Source: Nymphaea colorata
Taxonomy: Eukaryota > Streptophyta > Magnoliopsida > Nymphaeales > Nymphaeaceae
Assembly: GCF_008831285.2 (NCBI RefSeq)
Contig: NC_045144.1
Coordinates: 15,115,858 to 15,179,857, forward strand
DNA length: 64,000 bases
Reading direction: 5' to 3'
Below, in pieces: positions 12,840 to 24,740 of this stretch. Each line of letters begins with the position of its first letter. The first letter of the stretch is position 1. Under the pieces are notes generated by a model, which ran no database searches, was not told the DNA's origin, and saw nothing but the letters and a program-made list of their open reading frames with translations. A program made the translations under genes and the position numbers.

Positions 12840-13873
12840 ATGCATGTATGTATATACACATACATAATTATACGTACATACATACATGTATACTGTAACA
12901 TCTTTCAGATACATGCCATATATTTCGACCAACATTTACAAAATCAAATTGGGTGTTGAAAATGGATGCAGACCATTAGAATGGATGCACTAAAAACACT
13001 AACGGAACTAGATAAACACCTTTATAGATCACAGACATAAGAAACAACTTTTTTCATCATAAATTACTGTAGAAAAGTTCAACATTATCAGAGGAACTAT
13101 GTTTAGACCTTCCAGAAAATAGAAGATAAAAGTAATTTTTCAGAAATTCAGAAGCTTTCAGCAGACACAAAATGTCTCTTCATTGAGTATCCCTACACCA
13201 TAACCACAAATATCTTTCTTGGGTTTCTAACGGCAAAGTTTTCTCAGTTATTTTTCAGCAAAGTTATTTGTGTCAAGAAAATCTCACAAACTTTGAACAA
13301 AAAAAAAAAAATCAAAATTAGGTAAAAACAAAATAAATGAAAACTAATAAGACACAAAAAAACTACATAACATGATAAAAATAATGTTTGTATGATGATA
13401 AATGATTTAATTTAAGTTTAAATTTGATTCCATAATTATTTTAATGATAAAAAAGAGAATAATGAAAAAATACACAAAAATGTAAAAGATATACAAAAAA
13501 TTCATTCACGTCTCCTTCAGAAAAATGTGTGTGTGTGTGTGTGTGTGTGTGTTCTTTTCTCTCATTTTTTATGGCTATGCCCTTTACAATGAAATTTGTA
13601 TCACAAATAGTTGAGTATTCGATAGTTAACCAATTTCATCCATAATCAAATAGACGGGCCATAGAATGACCAGGAGCTACATAGGCAAATTAGAGGAGGG
13701 TGATAAGCACATTGAACACAATACAAAACATCCATAACATGAACAAAAGCATAAATATTTGGTGGACAAAAGCTTTACAGACGAAAGAAACTAGGGGACC
13801 TCCAAAGCCATATCACATGGATACAGATACAGGTTTAGAGCTTCTTTGAACCCTCTCTCTCTCTCTCTCTCTC

Positions 13874-13908
<35 letters not shown>

Positions 13909-15932
13909 CAAACAGACAAATACGTTCACAAATTATAGTTCAGAATTAATAAACCAATAAGCACATAATATTTCCAACATGCCAAAATATGCACCACAAT
14001 GAAAAGTGGATTTCATTTAAGCATTGAATTGAAAATTAAAGAGAATGATACTAGACAAAATAATTGTTATTTAACATGCAATAAAAAAAATCAAATTCCA
14101 TTTTTGTTTCTTTAAATCACAGATCAAATGGATTTCGGTTTGGGAATTTTCATTTATGTTACTCGGTCAAAGTTGCCTGTCCAAATTTGGGCAACGTGGG
14201 CCATGGGTGCATTAACTGCACCTCACATCACATGGTATTTACTGTGTCTAGGCTGAGTCAGACCTCATGCCAGTGTCCTGCTGTGTCAACATGGGTGTGG
14301 CACCCTTTCGAGTTTTGGGTGAGCCCGTGCAACATAGCTCCAAAGTCATATTGTTGAATTGCCAAAAATGCAACTGACAGTCTAATAGTACCATGGATGG
14401 AGATAGACTAATAAGCACAAAAAAAAAGAAGCACAATAACTAGAATATGGAATGTATATCAGAATCATCCGATAAGTCTTCTTCAGTAATATGATCATAA
14501 TCAGCATGAGACATAGGTTGTATCAAATAAATGAAGTTAAATCATAAACATAAAATATTGAAGGAACATAAACATGTAGTTTGTAAAGGAGGTCAAACTT
14601 TAAACTAGATATAAATTTCAAACGGCAGAGAGCACTGATATCAAAATGGTCATGGTTGCCTCTAGTTGTTTCATGTGACAACTAGTCTAGAGGCACTTAA
14701 AACTTTTTGTGTTGCAATAGTTTACTCACAGGAAACCAGTTTTTTCAATAAATATACCTTTTCCGAGCTCCCCCAGGGCGACTCGGTTCAAGCTTTATAC
14801 GTTTTCCAGCAATGTCACTCCTGTTTAAAGACCGAAGAGCAGCTTCTGCTGCCCTGACATCATAGAATTCAATAAACTTGTGATGCCGCTTATATGGGGT
14901 TTCTCGAATCTGTTGAGAAGGTTGCAGGAAAGTAAAAGACAATAAACCAGTGAATACATACATGATGTGTAGAAAAGCAAAGCAACATAAGCTATAGAAG
15001 TGACCTCTTTTATTTCTCCATAAGCACCAAAGATCTGGCGGAGATCATCATTGGAAACAGAGGGGTCCAGATTAAAAGCTACAAGAGTTCCCTGATTTAT
15101 ATCCTTATCGGAAGGATTGTCCTGAAATTCAATTTAAGCTAGAAATTGTCCACAATGCTGAAACCACATAAAAATTTTTACACCAACAAAGAACAAACCT
15201 TTGGAATTGAAAAATGAATGTCCAACTTTCTTCGACGTAATGGCTTGTTCTGCAGTGCACGCATTGCATTCCGAGCATCGCGGATGTCATAGTAAGATAT
15301 CATGACAAATCCCCTATGTTTGCAGGCAGTGTACATAGACCTGATTGCACCATATTGCTACAAATAGAAAAAAAAAAATCCATGGTGTTGAGTTGCATTT
15401 CATGATCTATGAGTAAGCAAAAAAACCATAAACAAGAAAAGCCTAGAAGTAAGTGTTGCATGTCAATTGGCTAACAAACGTAAAATACAAGAAAAAAGAG
15501 AAAGATTAAGCATCAGGGCAAAATTCACACTATGAGAAAATAAAGGTAGATGCATTATCTCTACAATGATTACTTTGGAACTCATTTTCTTTTTGAGAAA
15601 ACATGGCATATCTATCCAAAAGGTAAAAGTGTATAAACATCTAAAAATCTAGCTTCCTATGACATCATTCAGATCACCATAAAGCATTAGACTTCTAGGA
15701 TTGTCCCGAATGACATGAGGGATCAATTTTTATTATTATGGAAGCAAAAAAAAAGTAAGAAAAAGATGAATCCAATGAAGTATATGACTAGCTTCTGAAC
15801 ATTAACCATGTGAAACCTGTTAATCAGTTAATGGTTTATTTTTCATAGTTCTGTCTTCAACTTAAAATCTTAAATTTTTATATGTTCTTTTTATATTTAA
15901 ATCAGTATGAATTTTCCTTTAAATTTATTTTT

Positions 15933-15965
<33 letters not shown>

Positions 15966-17717
15966 ATGCACACACATTTGCTGTCGTACCCCCATACCAA
16001 GTTTTTCTAAAATTGCGTACCTGTACCCGTACCCATAACCCTACCCATACCTATGTGACATAGATGCACAGAATAGAAAGCTTATGGATGACCACAAAGA
16101 ACAAAGGCTAGTACGTAAGAGAACAGCAAATGTTTTTTACTATCCATAACTGCAACAGTTCTATCACATACCAAAGCCAATGAACACAAGAAAATAGATT
16201 GAATCATGTCCTCTATGACATGCAATTTCAAATTTCAAGATCTGTGACATCAGAAACAAATTGCACACAAGCACAGAAAGTAGTTAAGTCAGCTAAGATG
16301 GGAGCAAGAAGCTTCCAACATCTGATGAAGGCATGAACCTCCTTTCGTGGAAGTCTTATTGCAGTCTATTTGGATGCACAGGATATTAAAGAAACAAGAA
16401 AAAGCATCCTCATAAAGAAACACAACTGTTCCACGTGCAATAAAAGACCTTTTTATGGATAATATCATTGCATCTGAGAAACACAAAGATTAAAGTAAGA
16501 GTCAGCTAAGATGGGAGCAAGAAGCTTCCAACATCTGATGAAGGCATGAACCTCCTTTTGTGGAAGTCTTATTGCAGTCTATTTGGATGCACAGGATATT
16601 AAAGAAACAAGAAAAAAGCATCCTCATAAAGAAACACAACTGTTCCACGTGCAATAAAAGACCTTTTTATGGATAAGATCATTGCATCTGAGAAACACAA
16701 AGACTAAAGTAAGATAAGCAATACCAAAAAAACAGGAAGTGCTGCATTTAACAGATGGTACATTCTACGGTTATCATGTACTGAACGAGAGTACCAATGA
16801 CAACAAAGATATAGAAGAGTGGAAAATGACAAAGAACAAGAAGAAAAGAAATCAACCAACTACCTCAAACAGAGACCGCAGCTCTGAATCCTCAACATTG
16901 CTATTGATATTCCTCACAAACAATGTTCTAGAAGGGTGTTCTCCATATGGATGCTCCCCGGCAATAGCTCCCACACCATTTGAAAGCCCAGAGTGTCCGA
17001 CACCACTTCCAATATAATTATCTGAAATGGTTGCCTTTGCAAAACTCAGGTTGAGGCTCTCTTGTGGCTCCAAATCCAGTTCCAAGCCCCCACCACTGCC
17101 AAAGAGATCGTAATCATCTAAATCTTCAAGATGACCAGGCAAGGTACTGTAGTCAAAGTTTCCTGTGATGCCAGCTAACAGTTCGTCCTCATCATCAGGC
17201 AGAAAACTTCCAGCTGCAAGATGATCAATATCTTCAACGGACTCTTTAATCTCTCCATTTGGATGAATATGGTTTAAAATTGATGATGAGGTTCCATTGA
17301 TATCCACTCCATGATCCAACCCGTCAAGACTTGCTGCTAACATATCATATCCAGTTATCCAATGTTCACTAAGATAATAGAAACATTAGAACTGAAAAGG
17401 TCAAAAGAATACATTTCTCATGTGGCAAAACAGGCAAAGAGCTTGAAAATAGGTTGCTATCCTCTGATCCATGATATATCCGAGGCTTAGATTCAATTCG
17501 CCATGCAGTAGCTTCCCTTTGAGGAATTGTCACTGAAGTTGCTTGAGCTGAGCCTATCGAAAACAGAAATAAATAGTCCAAGGTTAAGAAGAATAGACAA
17601 GTGATAAGACACTGGAAAAGGCTACCATAAGAAGACAAATGATAGTCTAAATACTAAATAGTAATGGTTAAAGGAAAAGAGAAAACCTTGATGTGAGAAC
17701 CCAGAAGATTCACCCAT
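9793..17717 (-). CDS. MEI2-like (AML-type) RNA-binding protein with three RRMs, 11 coding exons
   Basis: Exons: 17717-17687, 17553-17413, 17336-16864, 15357-15199, 15121-15005, 14909-14758, 12506-12415, 12306-11349, 11256-11172, 11092-11024, 9984-9793. All introns are GT-AG and all phases agree, giving 823 codons including TAG. RRM1 is about residues 193-268 (LFVRNI; RGFVMISY), RRM2 about 279-350 (GTLVAFNL; HKFIEFY), and the MEI2-type C-terminal RRM about 697-785 (RTTLMIKNIPNK; KCNVGYAFINM; KKWEKFNSEKVASLAYARIQ). Between RRM2 and RRM3 lies a Ser-rich linker with FMQQLSQDLDQDEGR. The N-terminus carries the AML-like FSSSLPVLPHEK. Family members bind RNA and act in meiosis and meristem or vegetative development. 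Uncertain points: exon 3 could start at another AG, and the GATCAG|GTGGGG near the stop could be a donor to a further last exon. The N-terminus is short, and an extended 5' UTR reaches about 20235. Confidence 0.92.
12802..12838. repeat. (TG)n microsatellite in a MEI2-like intron
   Basis: About 18 TG units inside the 2.25-kb intron between exons 6 and 7. A second (GT)n lies at 13526-13552 and a compound (CT)n(AT)n at 13852-13907, all in the same intron. Confidence 0.9.
13526..13552. repeat. (GT)n microsatellite
   Basis: About 13 TG units, in the same MEI2-like intron as the tract at 12802. Confidence 0.9.
13852..13907. repeat. Compound (CT)n-(AT)n microsatellite
   Basis: About 12 CT units followed directly by about 15 AT units. 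The same CT-then-AT order recurs at 48112-48280 and 55149-55277. Confidence 0.9.
15840..16063. mobile_element. Family D repeat in a MEI2-like intron
   Basis: AT-rich body with (AT)n at about 15940-15964, then GTACCCGTACCCATAACC-type motifs, ending CCTATGTGACATAG. On the minus strand the end reads CTATGTCACATAGGTATGGG, matching the terminal sequence of the TSD-flanked element at 55903-56730. The left boundary is uncertain. Confidence 0.5.
16288..16714. repeat. Recent 213-bp tandem duplication in a MEI2-like intron
   Basis: Copy 1 is 16288-16500 and copy 2 is 16501-16714; both start GTCAGCTAAGATGGGAGCAA and end AAAGTAAGA. I count about three substitutions and one A insertion between them, so the duplication is young. 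It lies in the 1.5-kb intron between the exons at 16864 and 15357 and does not touch either splice site. Confidence 0.95.
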
Positions 17718-20235
17718 CGCATTGGACTCTGTGAAGGGATGAACAAATGTATCAAAAGAGAACTTTAAGTGATTGAAGATCACAAAAAATCTGTTGACAT
17801 ATAGATCAAATACATAAAGTGCCAATGTTACTGTTGCAAGCAGAAAAAACAATCATAAAAAGGCAAAAAACCAACTCAGCCATTTTCCTTCTGCAATACT
17901 TTGGAATATTATTTCTGAGAACTAGAACGAAATCCATTCTTACCACAAGCAGCTCTGCATGAGAAGCTGGAACGATTAGGGAATATCACATACTTATAGC
18001 AGAATCATCAGCAATAACAGATGGCTGCATTTGAGATTGCAATTAGGCGCTTAGGGAGAATAGGATATGTTAATGTTCAATGAAGCTATGGATGAGCAAA
18101 GACAAAAGAATATAGGCATAAATAGATGATGCCGTCACAAAGAAGACAATCTCTATTACTAAAGAGGTGGATTGCCAAGCTGCTAGCAGATTGATATTAC
18201 TTCAATTGGTGGATAATGGAGCACATCAATTAACCGGATCATGCTATCAATTTAAGGTGGGGTTGGTTGCGGTATTTTTTCTATTTTTAGGTGCCCTAAT
18301 CCTGAAAAAACCAAAAATCAGGATTTTCAGTTAGACCCCTCAACTTCAATTAGAAAACCAGAATAGTTGCATGCTTTGTGACTTGAACCTGGAGAACATG
18401 TCCAGTGTTCACTGTTTTGCATTTGAGTGGACATTGATGGTCCAAAGTGTTGGAGATCCCATATTATCTACCTGGGCAATCATACGGTCAATTATTTGAT
18501 GGATTAGTTCGTTCACCAGCCAAAATAAGATAAGACTGCTGTGTCTTTGTGGAATTGGCTCAGTCACCAATAGGAAGTATACAGTCATGAACAAAGACGT
18601 CATTTTCTATCATCCAAGTCTCAACCAACAATTACAGATTTTTGAAGTTAGACTAGATGGTTTGCTTAACTTTTGAAACTCAAATAATCATACTAACAGT
18701 ATTTTCTGGTTATCCAGTAGACTCTATAAGGAATTGGAAGAAGAAGCAACTTCTGTTCCAAGTTGATCCATAAGAAATTGATGCACAAGCATAACCCTTG
18801 GTAGCTTAGCTAGAAGGCTGACCCCTCAGAGAGCCAGAGTATCAGACGTTATTGGAAGGACAAGCCCTTATAGTATAGCTGACAGTTTCTGCTATCTATC
18901 ACACTGCTTGGAGATGCCCTCATAAGTTCCTTAATCAAAAAGGACCCACCATGCCTTACCCCAACCAAGAAAAAGATAAATAATGCACGTCTCTTTCTGT
19001 CTAAAGAGAAGTTCGTAGAAGCTTAAGGTTCTATGGTCAAAAAATAAAGTCAACGGACTCCTAAATATATTTGCTTCAATCGCTCAACAGTACATTGGAA
19101 GAACAGCGGGAAAGAAAAAGAAAACCTTATGTTCTACCATAATGAAAAAGGAAAACCATATATTCTACCATAAATGAAAGCGTTGGATTCTATAAATTAA
19201 ATTGCTAGGCGAAGAGTAGCTCGCTGTAAACAAATTAATAAAATCATTTCTCTATAATACAGGAAGCACTCACGAGAACAAAACCAATAACAAATTATCC
19301 ATCGACAACCACCAAAAAGCAGAAAATTACAGAACATTCTATGACTGTCACCATCTAAATAAAAGTTCAATCACACAAGAGCCCTTGCCTGCATATTGCA
19401 CATGTCAAGCGCCCAATAAACAATCTTCCATAAAGCGTGAACAAATCATGACGAAACAGAGTATCTATCAGCAACTCAATGAGAGGCTAAACAAAGAAGA
19501 AAATTATCATTAAAAAAGAGATAAAAGAAAAGCTTGGACACTTAAAAGCGGATGAGGGGGAAAAAAAAGGAAAAAAAAAAAAAGAAAGCGAGAAAGTAAC
19601 CAGAAGCTAGAGCAAAGAAATAAAGAGGAAATCAATAAAGAGACACATATGTAAGCGAATAGAAAACGTACTCCCAAGTAACCACTAGGATCAGTTACTG
19701 GACAAAGGAGTTCCAACAGCTCCTGCCAAAAGAAAGAAATCGAGAAAGATAAACAATTTAGAGCGCCTATATCATGTTCATATAAAAAGCGCCAATCATT
19801 GTTTATCTCCCCAGTGATGAACACGACGTGAAAGCAGAAGGAGCTAACAAAATGATAATTGGAATCCCTGGACTCTCGCCTTCTACGAAAAGAAAAAAAA
19901 AATAGAGAGAGAAGAACGCTGAAAAAAAAAATCTTTGCCGTGCAAAAATCTCACGGCATGGAGAAACTGAAAGAGAAAACGAGAAGGGGAGCTACCAGCT
20001 CCTTCTTTGCAGCAAAAGAGCAGGCCACCAGCGATGCCTAATGAATGAACACGAGAGAGAGAAACGAGAGAGAGAGAGAGAGAGAGAACCTTCGGAATTC
20101 ACAAAATGTAAGACACCCACGAAGTTTCTCCGCTTCTGCAGGGTAATGGAATACCCACTGGTAGGTGGTGTTGTGTGTCTCTGCGGGGAACCAAAACCCA
20201 ATGGCGTCCTTGCTTCGTCTTCCTGCTTTTGCCTT
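17718..20235 (-). promoter_or_regulatory. Probable 5' leader of the MEI2-like gene with introns and an upstream ORF
   Basis: Between the ATG at 17717 and a TATA-like AAATATTATAG at about 20262-20272 (minus strand) there is no other gene. A candidate non-coding exon follows a TTTTGGCAG acceptor at about 19721 and ends before GTACGT at about 19672. A 69-codon upstream ORF (20201-19992) starts near the presumed cap site. A (GA)n tract lies at about 20053-20088. Leader introns are inferred from splice-like motifs only. Confidence 0.4.
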
Positions 20236-20299
20236 CTCTTCCTCCTCCTATCGATCTATAATATTTTTTTACTGTTGAAAAACGAAAAATAATACTTGT

Positions 20300-22299
20300 T
20301 TTTCGTTCACATAAATTCGTTCACATAAATGAGGAAGAGAGAAAAATTGACTCATTAAGTTGGTTTTCAGCAAGATTTGGCATCCGTCGTAACCGACACG
20401 TCACAGATGCCTAGATATCATTATGATGAGGATTTAAGGTCTTGGTGGAGGGGAGCAACTTTTCTAAGCTTCGTTTCATCCGTAGTTATTCACTAGAATC
20501 ACTTGTCTGTCCGTACGGTCTTTGGCTGATTAAGTGATTTGGTAAATTGGTTGTGAATTGGTAAAAATATTTAGAATTTTATTTAAAAAAAATAAGTAAA
20601 AATACAATGAACAATTAAAAAGTTAATTTTTATTTAAATTGTATGAAAAAACAAAACGAAGCAGTTCAAAACTGCAGGTTCTGGTAAAGCTGGCAGGCTG
20701 AGCATGTTTTGGATAATGGAGTGGGGCAAAGTCCAATAAGGGATGAAGTCGGCCTCGTGACTGCCAGTTACGGTCTTTGGACATTGATTTCCAGTTCTTT
20801 TGCCAAAATGAAGCCTCAACATATAGTAAACAAAAAGAAAAAGGAAAGGGCCAAAGTTGTGGCTAGTGGGTACGAAGGAATCTCATTCACACGTACTTCT
20901 AGATTCTGCCTTGTGTGATTATATGTGTTCACAATCCTTGATAATTTTGTTAATCTGTATTTGTCCAATACTTTAGATAAAGTTAAATTCAGTTGTAAAA
21001 GATATTTTGATTGATAAAAAATCAAAAAAATCTAGTGTTTTCATATATATAATTGCTCATGGTAGTTTTGGTGGGGGGAGGAGAGAGAGACAGAGATATC
21101 CTAGGTCCTCCAAACAATGATTTGGCCACAGCTGCCTAGCACGTGTATCCACTTCCAAGTATAGTTGAAGAGGAATACGGAAGTATTTGACATGTTATTT
21201 TGACTAAATCTGATAATGATTCCACACAAACCTTCTTATACAGTCAATTTTCAAGATGTGAAACTTTAATAGCTTTTCAAGAGCTACTGTATACAAATAA
21301 TAGGAGATCAGATTTGGAAGTGAGCCGCATTTTCAGTACTTTAACCAAAAAAACACTGACCTATTGGCACAATCAAGGGCATTTTGGTCCATATCATAAA
21401 GCTGTTGAGCAGTCACTCCAATATCCAGATCTTGGTCTAGCCTCTCTCCAGATTGGCTAGCTTTGTCAATAATAAATAGTGGCAAGTTAATTTGTTCTGA
21501 AGACTAATTGAGCATGGAATAATTCAGTTTCTTCCACATTCAAGTTTGTCTTCCATTTTAATATTCCTTCTTTTCCTTTCTGCTCCAAATTCACCTTATA
21601 ATTGAGATGGTTCTGCTCTAGAACTAAAGAAGAATTGCCAATTAATGATTCGTGGCCACTTTACCCCGTAAACATCAAGTACCAATGTGTCCCTTTTCAT
21701 GATACATGGTAGTACTAAAGAACTTGAGCTCTCTCTCTCTCTCTCTCTCTCTCGCACGCGCGCCGTCGCACACCTAACTTGAATTCTAGCTCAGAATAAG
21801 TTTTAAGTCTTCAATTTCTAATGTGCACTTGTTGGGCCATGCTTGATACATGCTGCCGGTCCTAGGAGTGGAGCCATATAGTGCTTGGGAACAATTAGAA
21901 CCCTGGACTTTTTAATCAAAATTCCTATATTTCTTTTTTTTTTTTTTTTTGGTAGAGATCCTTTGACATGTACATGAAAGATAGCTCTGTCTTAATAAAT
22001 CGGTAAAATATATTCATCGGCCCCTACCTGATCTTTGAACAGGCAGACAATTGTGACCTTCATTGGAAATCATATAGCCTTCAGTTTACTGGACTAGTGG
22101 TATATTAATCCAAGATCATCTGGTCTAGGCTTGTGAGATTGTTTATCCCTTTCTCTAGTTTGAGACAATTGCACTACCTACAGCATTGGACAAGACTTCT
22201 TAGACCAACTTAATCTTGTCAAAAGTTAGCTGAATGATCTCTTTAAGCCCATGCATAGTTGTCTCTGCAAGATCCAACACTTGATCAGCTGCCTGGTCT
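20300..22299. other. Intergenic, no supportable gene
   Basis: Upstream region of the MEI2-like gene. Contains a (CT)n tract at 21729-21753 and a poly(T) run near 21935. An 86-codon plus-strand ORF at 21200-21460 has no recognisable domain. Confidence 0.5.
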
Positions 22300-23583
22300 A
22301 GGATCAAGTGCCTCCAAAGCAGATAATTATGGATTTGAATATAAAAATCATTTGTTCGATGATTTCACCAAGGAACGTGGGATTGATTGTTATTTTGTTG
22401 ATAGGAAATAAAAAACGGTGCACCAGAAAGGAAAATAGACATTTGTTAGAAGTAACAAGAAGCCTTTATGGAGCTATGTTGTTACTATTACTTGTCTTAT
22501 AACTACAAAACTCCCAGTAAAGTAAGAAAGCCCAATTGAGATGTTAACTGGTTAAGGCAAACATGAGTTATTTTCGTACATTTAGATACATGGCTCATGT
22601 TTGACTTGTTTCACATGAAAGAGAAAAACTTAATCTTACTCTCTGAAGTGCATGTCTTTGGTTATAGCACTAGTTCAAAATGCTGCTTTAAGTGTTTACG
22701 ATCTTGAGATTGGAAATTTTTACAGTACTTCTCATGATGTTTGATTCAATGAAGAACTGCCCAATTTCAACTCTAACTCAGTCATGCAAGTTCTAAGAAG
22801 CCATAGGAACAACTAGTTAAAACCAGCCAAACTAGTGAACAACAACATAGATGAGGTGTCTACGTCAATGTTGAAGTTAAGCGCTTTCACCCAAGTTCTA
22901 AAAGAAGTAGATTTGCTCCAATATACTTGTTAGACTATGAGACTCATTGCACTACCACTTGTTTGTCCTATAGCCAACCAAATCAGTTGCAATCGGCTTT
23001 CCAAGGATTGTGCATGTTCATCAAGAACAACTATATAGCACGAACCTAAGTCATCACTTGAAGCAAAGGCAATCAAGAATGGAGTCAAGTATGCATGATG
23101 AATTGGAAACTCTGGATAGAAATTGTACATGAGACATGGTAAAGCTTCCCAAACGTACTAAAACGGTTGGGGAAAGGTGGCATTATATGATAAAAATATG
23201 AGTGATAGAGCTAATATGGCAAATACAAAGCCCAAGATAAATGGATATACTCAAACTCATGGTATAAGTTACAATGAAGGTTTCAACCTTATCAATAAGA
23301 TGAATACTTATGTCCATCATTCTCTTAATTGCTTGCAATTTAAATTTGAAGTTTCATGAGTTGGACGTTAAGAATGTTTTACGCAAATGCAAAACTTGTG
23401 ATGAAGAGATCTACATGACTCTTCCTCTTGGTTATCCTATGGAAGACAAAGGTTATGTTTGTAAATTTAATAAAGCTATATATAGCTTGACAAGATGTCC
23501 TAGAGTTTAATATTTAAAGCACTTTGGCAATGAATGTGACCATTCTCTTCATCTGTGTTGGTAATATGATGTAGTGATCTCAA

Positions 23584-23654
<71 letters not shown>

Positions 23655-24492
23655 CTTAAAGGCAGTTACACTACCTTTGACTTCAAGGAGTTAAGAAGAC
23701 TGAAATATTTTCGTGTTATTGAGATTGTAGAGTCTAATAATGTTCTTTCATATATGCAAGTATGCTTTCAATATATGTCTATCCAACAAATACTTATACG
23801 TGTGGCCAAAGAAAGTTTTCTGCCTGGTTGAAAGGTTGATCTATCTCGCCATGGCTTGCCATAATATCTCATATGCCATACATATTGTTTGTATGTTTAT
23901 GCATGACTCAAAGGTATCTCACATGAGAGCTATGGATCATATAATTATGCAATACATCAAGAAGGCACCAAAACAAGGCATTTGATACAAAAAAATGAAA
24001 ACATTGATCTAGCTTGATTTATTGATGCCGATTGACTTGGAGACATATCTGACAAAAAAAATGACATAGGCTATTTTGTATTTGCCGGAAGCAATCTAGT
24101 TGCTTGGAAAAGTAAGAAGCAAAAGGTTATAGCTATATCTAGTGCATAGGTGTAATACCACGCTATGGCTGAACAAGCCTGTGAACTTACATGGACTAAA
24201 AATCTTCTTAAATAAATGAAATTTAAGATTAACAAACCCATTGATATTGGTAACAAGGCAGCAATATAAATTCTAGCAAATCTAGTATCTCATGAAAAGA
24301 ACTAGGCATATAAAAATTGATTGTCTTTATCAATTGTAAGAAGATTCTTTCAAGCAAAATTAAAACTCTATCCATCAAAGGCAACGAACAAGTGGCAGAT
24401 ATGCTCTAACTAAAGGTGTTCCATACGGTCAAGCATCTTCAAGCTATGAGCAATTGGGGATGTTGTCTCATGCATTCCTCACTTGAGGGAGA
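22300..24492 (+). mobile_element. Decayed Ty1/copia retrotransposon, internal region (integrase, RT, RNase H remnants)
   Basis: Order and homology fit a copia polyprotein broken by stops and frameshifts. Integrase remnant at about 22370-22470 (ENRHLLEVTRSLYGAM); start of RT at 23180-23300 (YTQTHGISYNEGF) and 23346-23510 (HELDVKN, EEIYMTLPLGYPMED); the region that should hold YVDD is replaced by (AT)n; RT C-terminal part at 23835-23985 (LIYLAMACHNISYAIHIV, FMHDSKVSHMRAMDHI); RNase H remnant at about 24020-24220 (GDISDK, GYFVFAGSNLVAWKSKKQ). It ends in a purine tract (TTGAGGGAGA) before a putative LTR. No intact gag or 5' LTR was identified. Confidence 0.85.
23586..23651. repeat. (AT)n microsatellite inside the copia RT
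   Basis: About 33 AT units between the FNKAIYSLTRCPRV-like and KELRRLKYF-like segments of the reverse transcriptase. Confidence 0.95.
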
Positions 24493-24740
24493 TGTTCAAC
24501 ATATCATTATCCGTTGCCCATTTTTGCCTCAACAATATCATGTGTTTGAATGTAATTTCATTCCTTAGATTGTGAGACCATGATTGTGTAACATATGTGA
24601 TATGCTCTATTCATTCATGTAAATAATTTTCCTGTGGATGTGGGCATTCATGCTGAACCATGTTAAAGATTGGTCTTCACTATGTGATTGATATTTTTTC
24701 TAATATTTATGAGTAACCTCAACAATGAATGCATCTATTC
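24493..24740 (+). mobile_element. Putative 3' LTR of the copia element
   Basis: Begins TGTTCAACATATCATTATCC straight after a polypurine tract and just downstream of RNase H remnants, as expected for a copia 3' LTR. The right end is not determined because no second LTR was found to compare. Confidence 0.45.
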
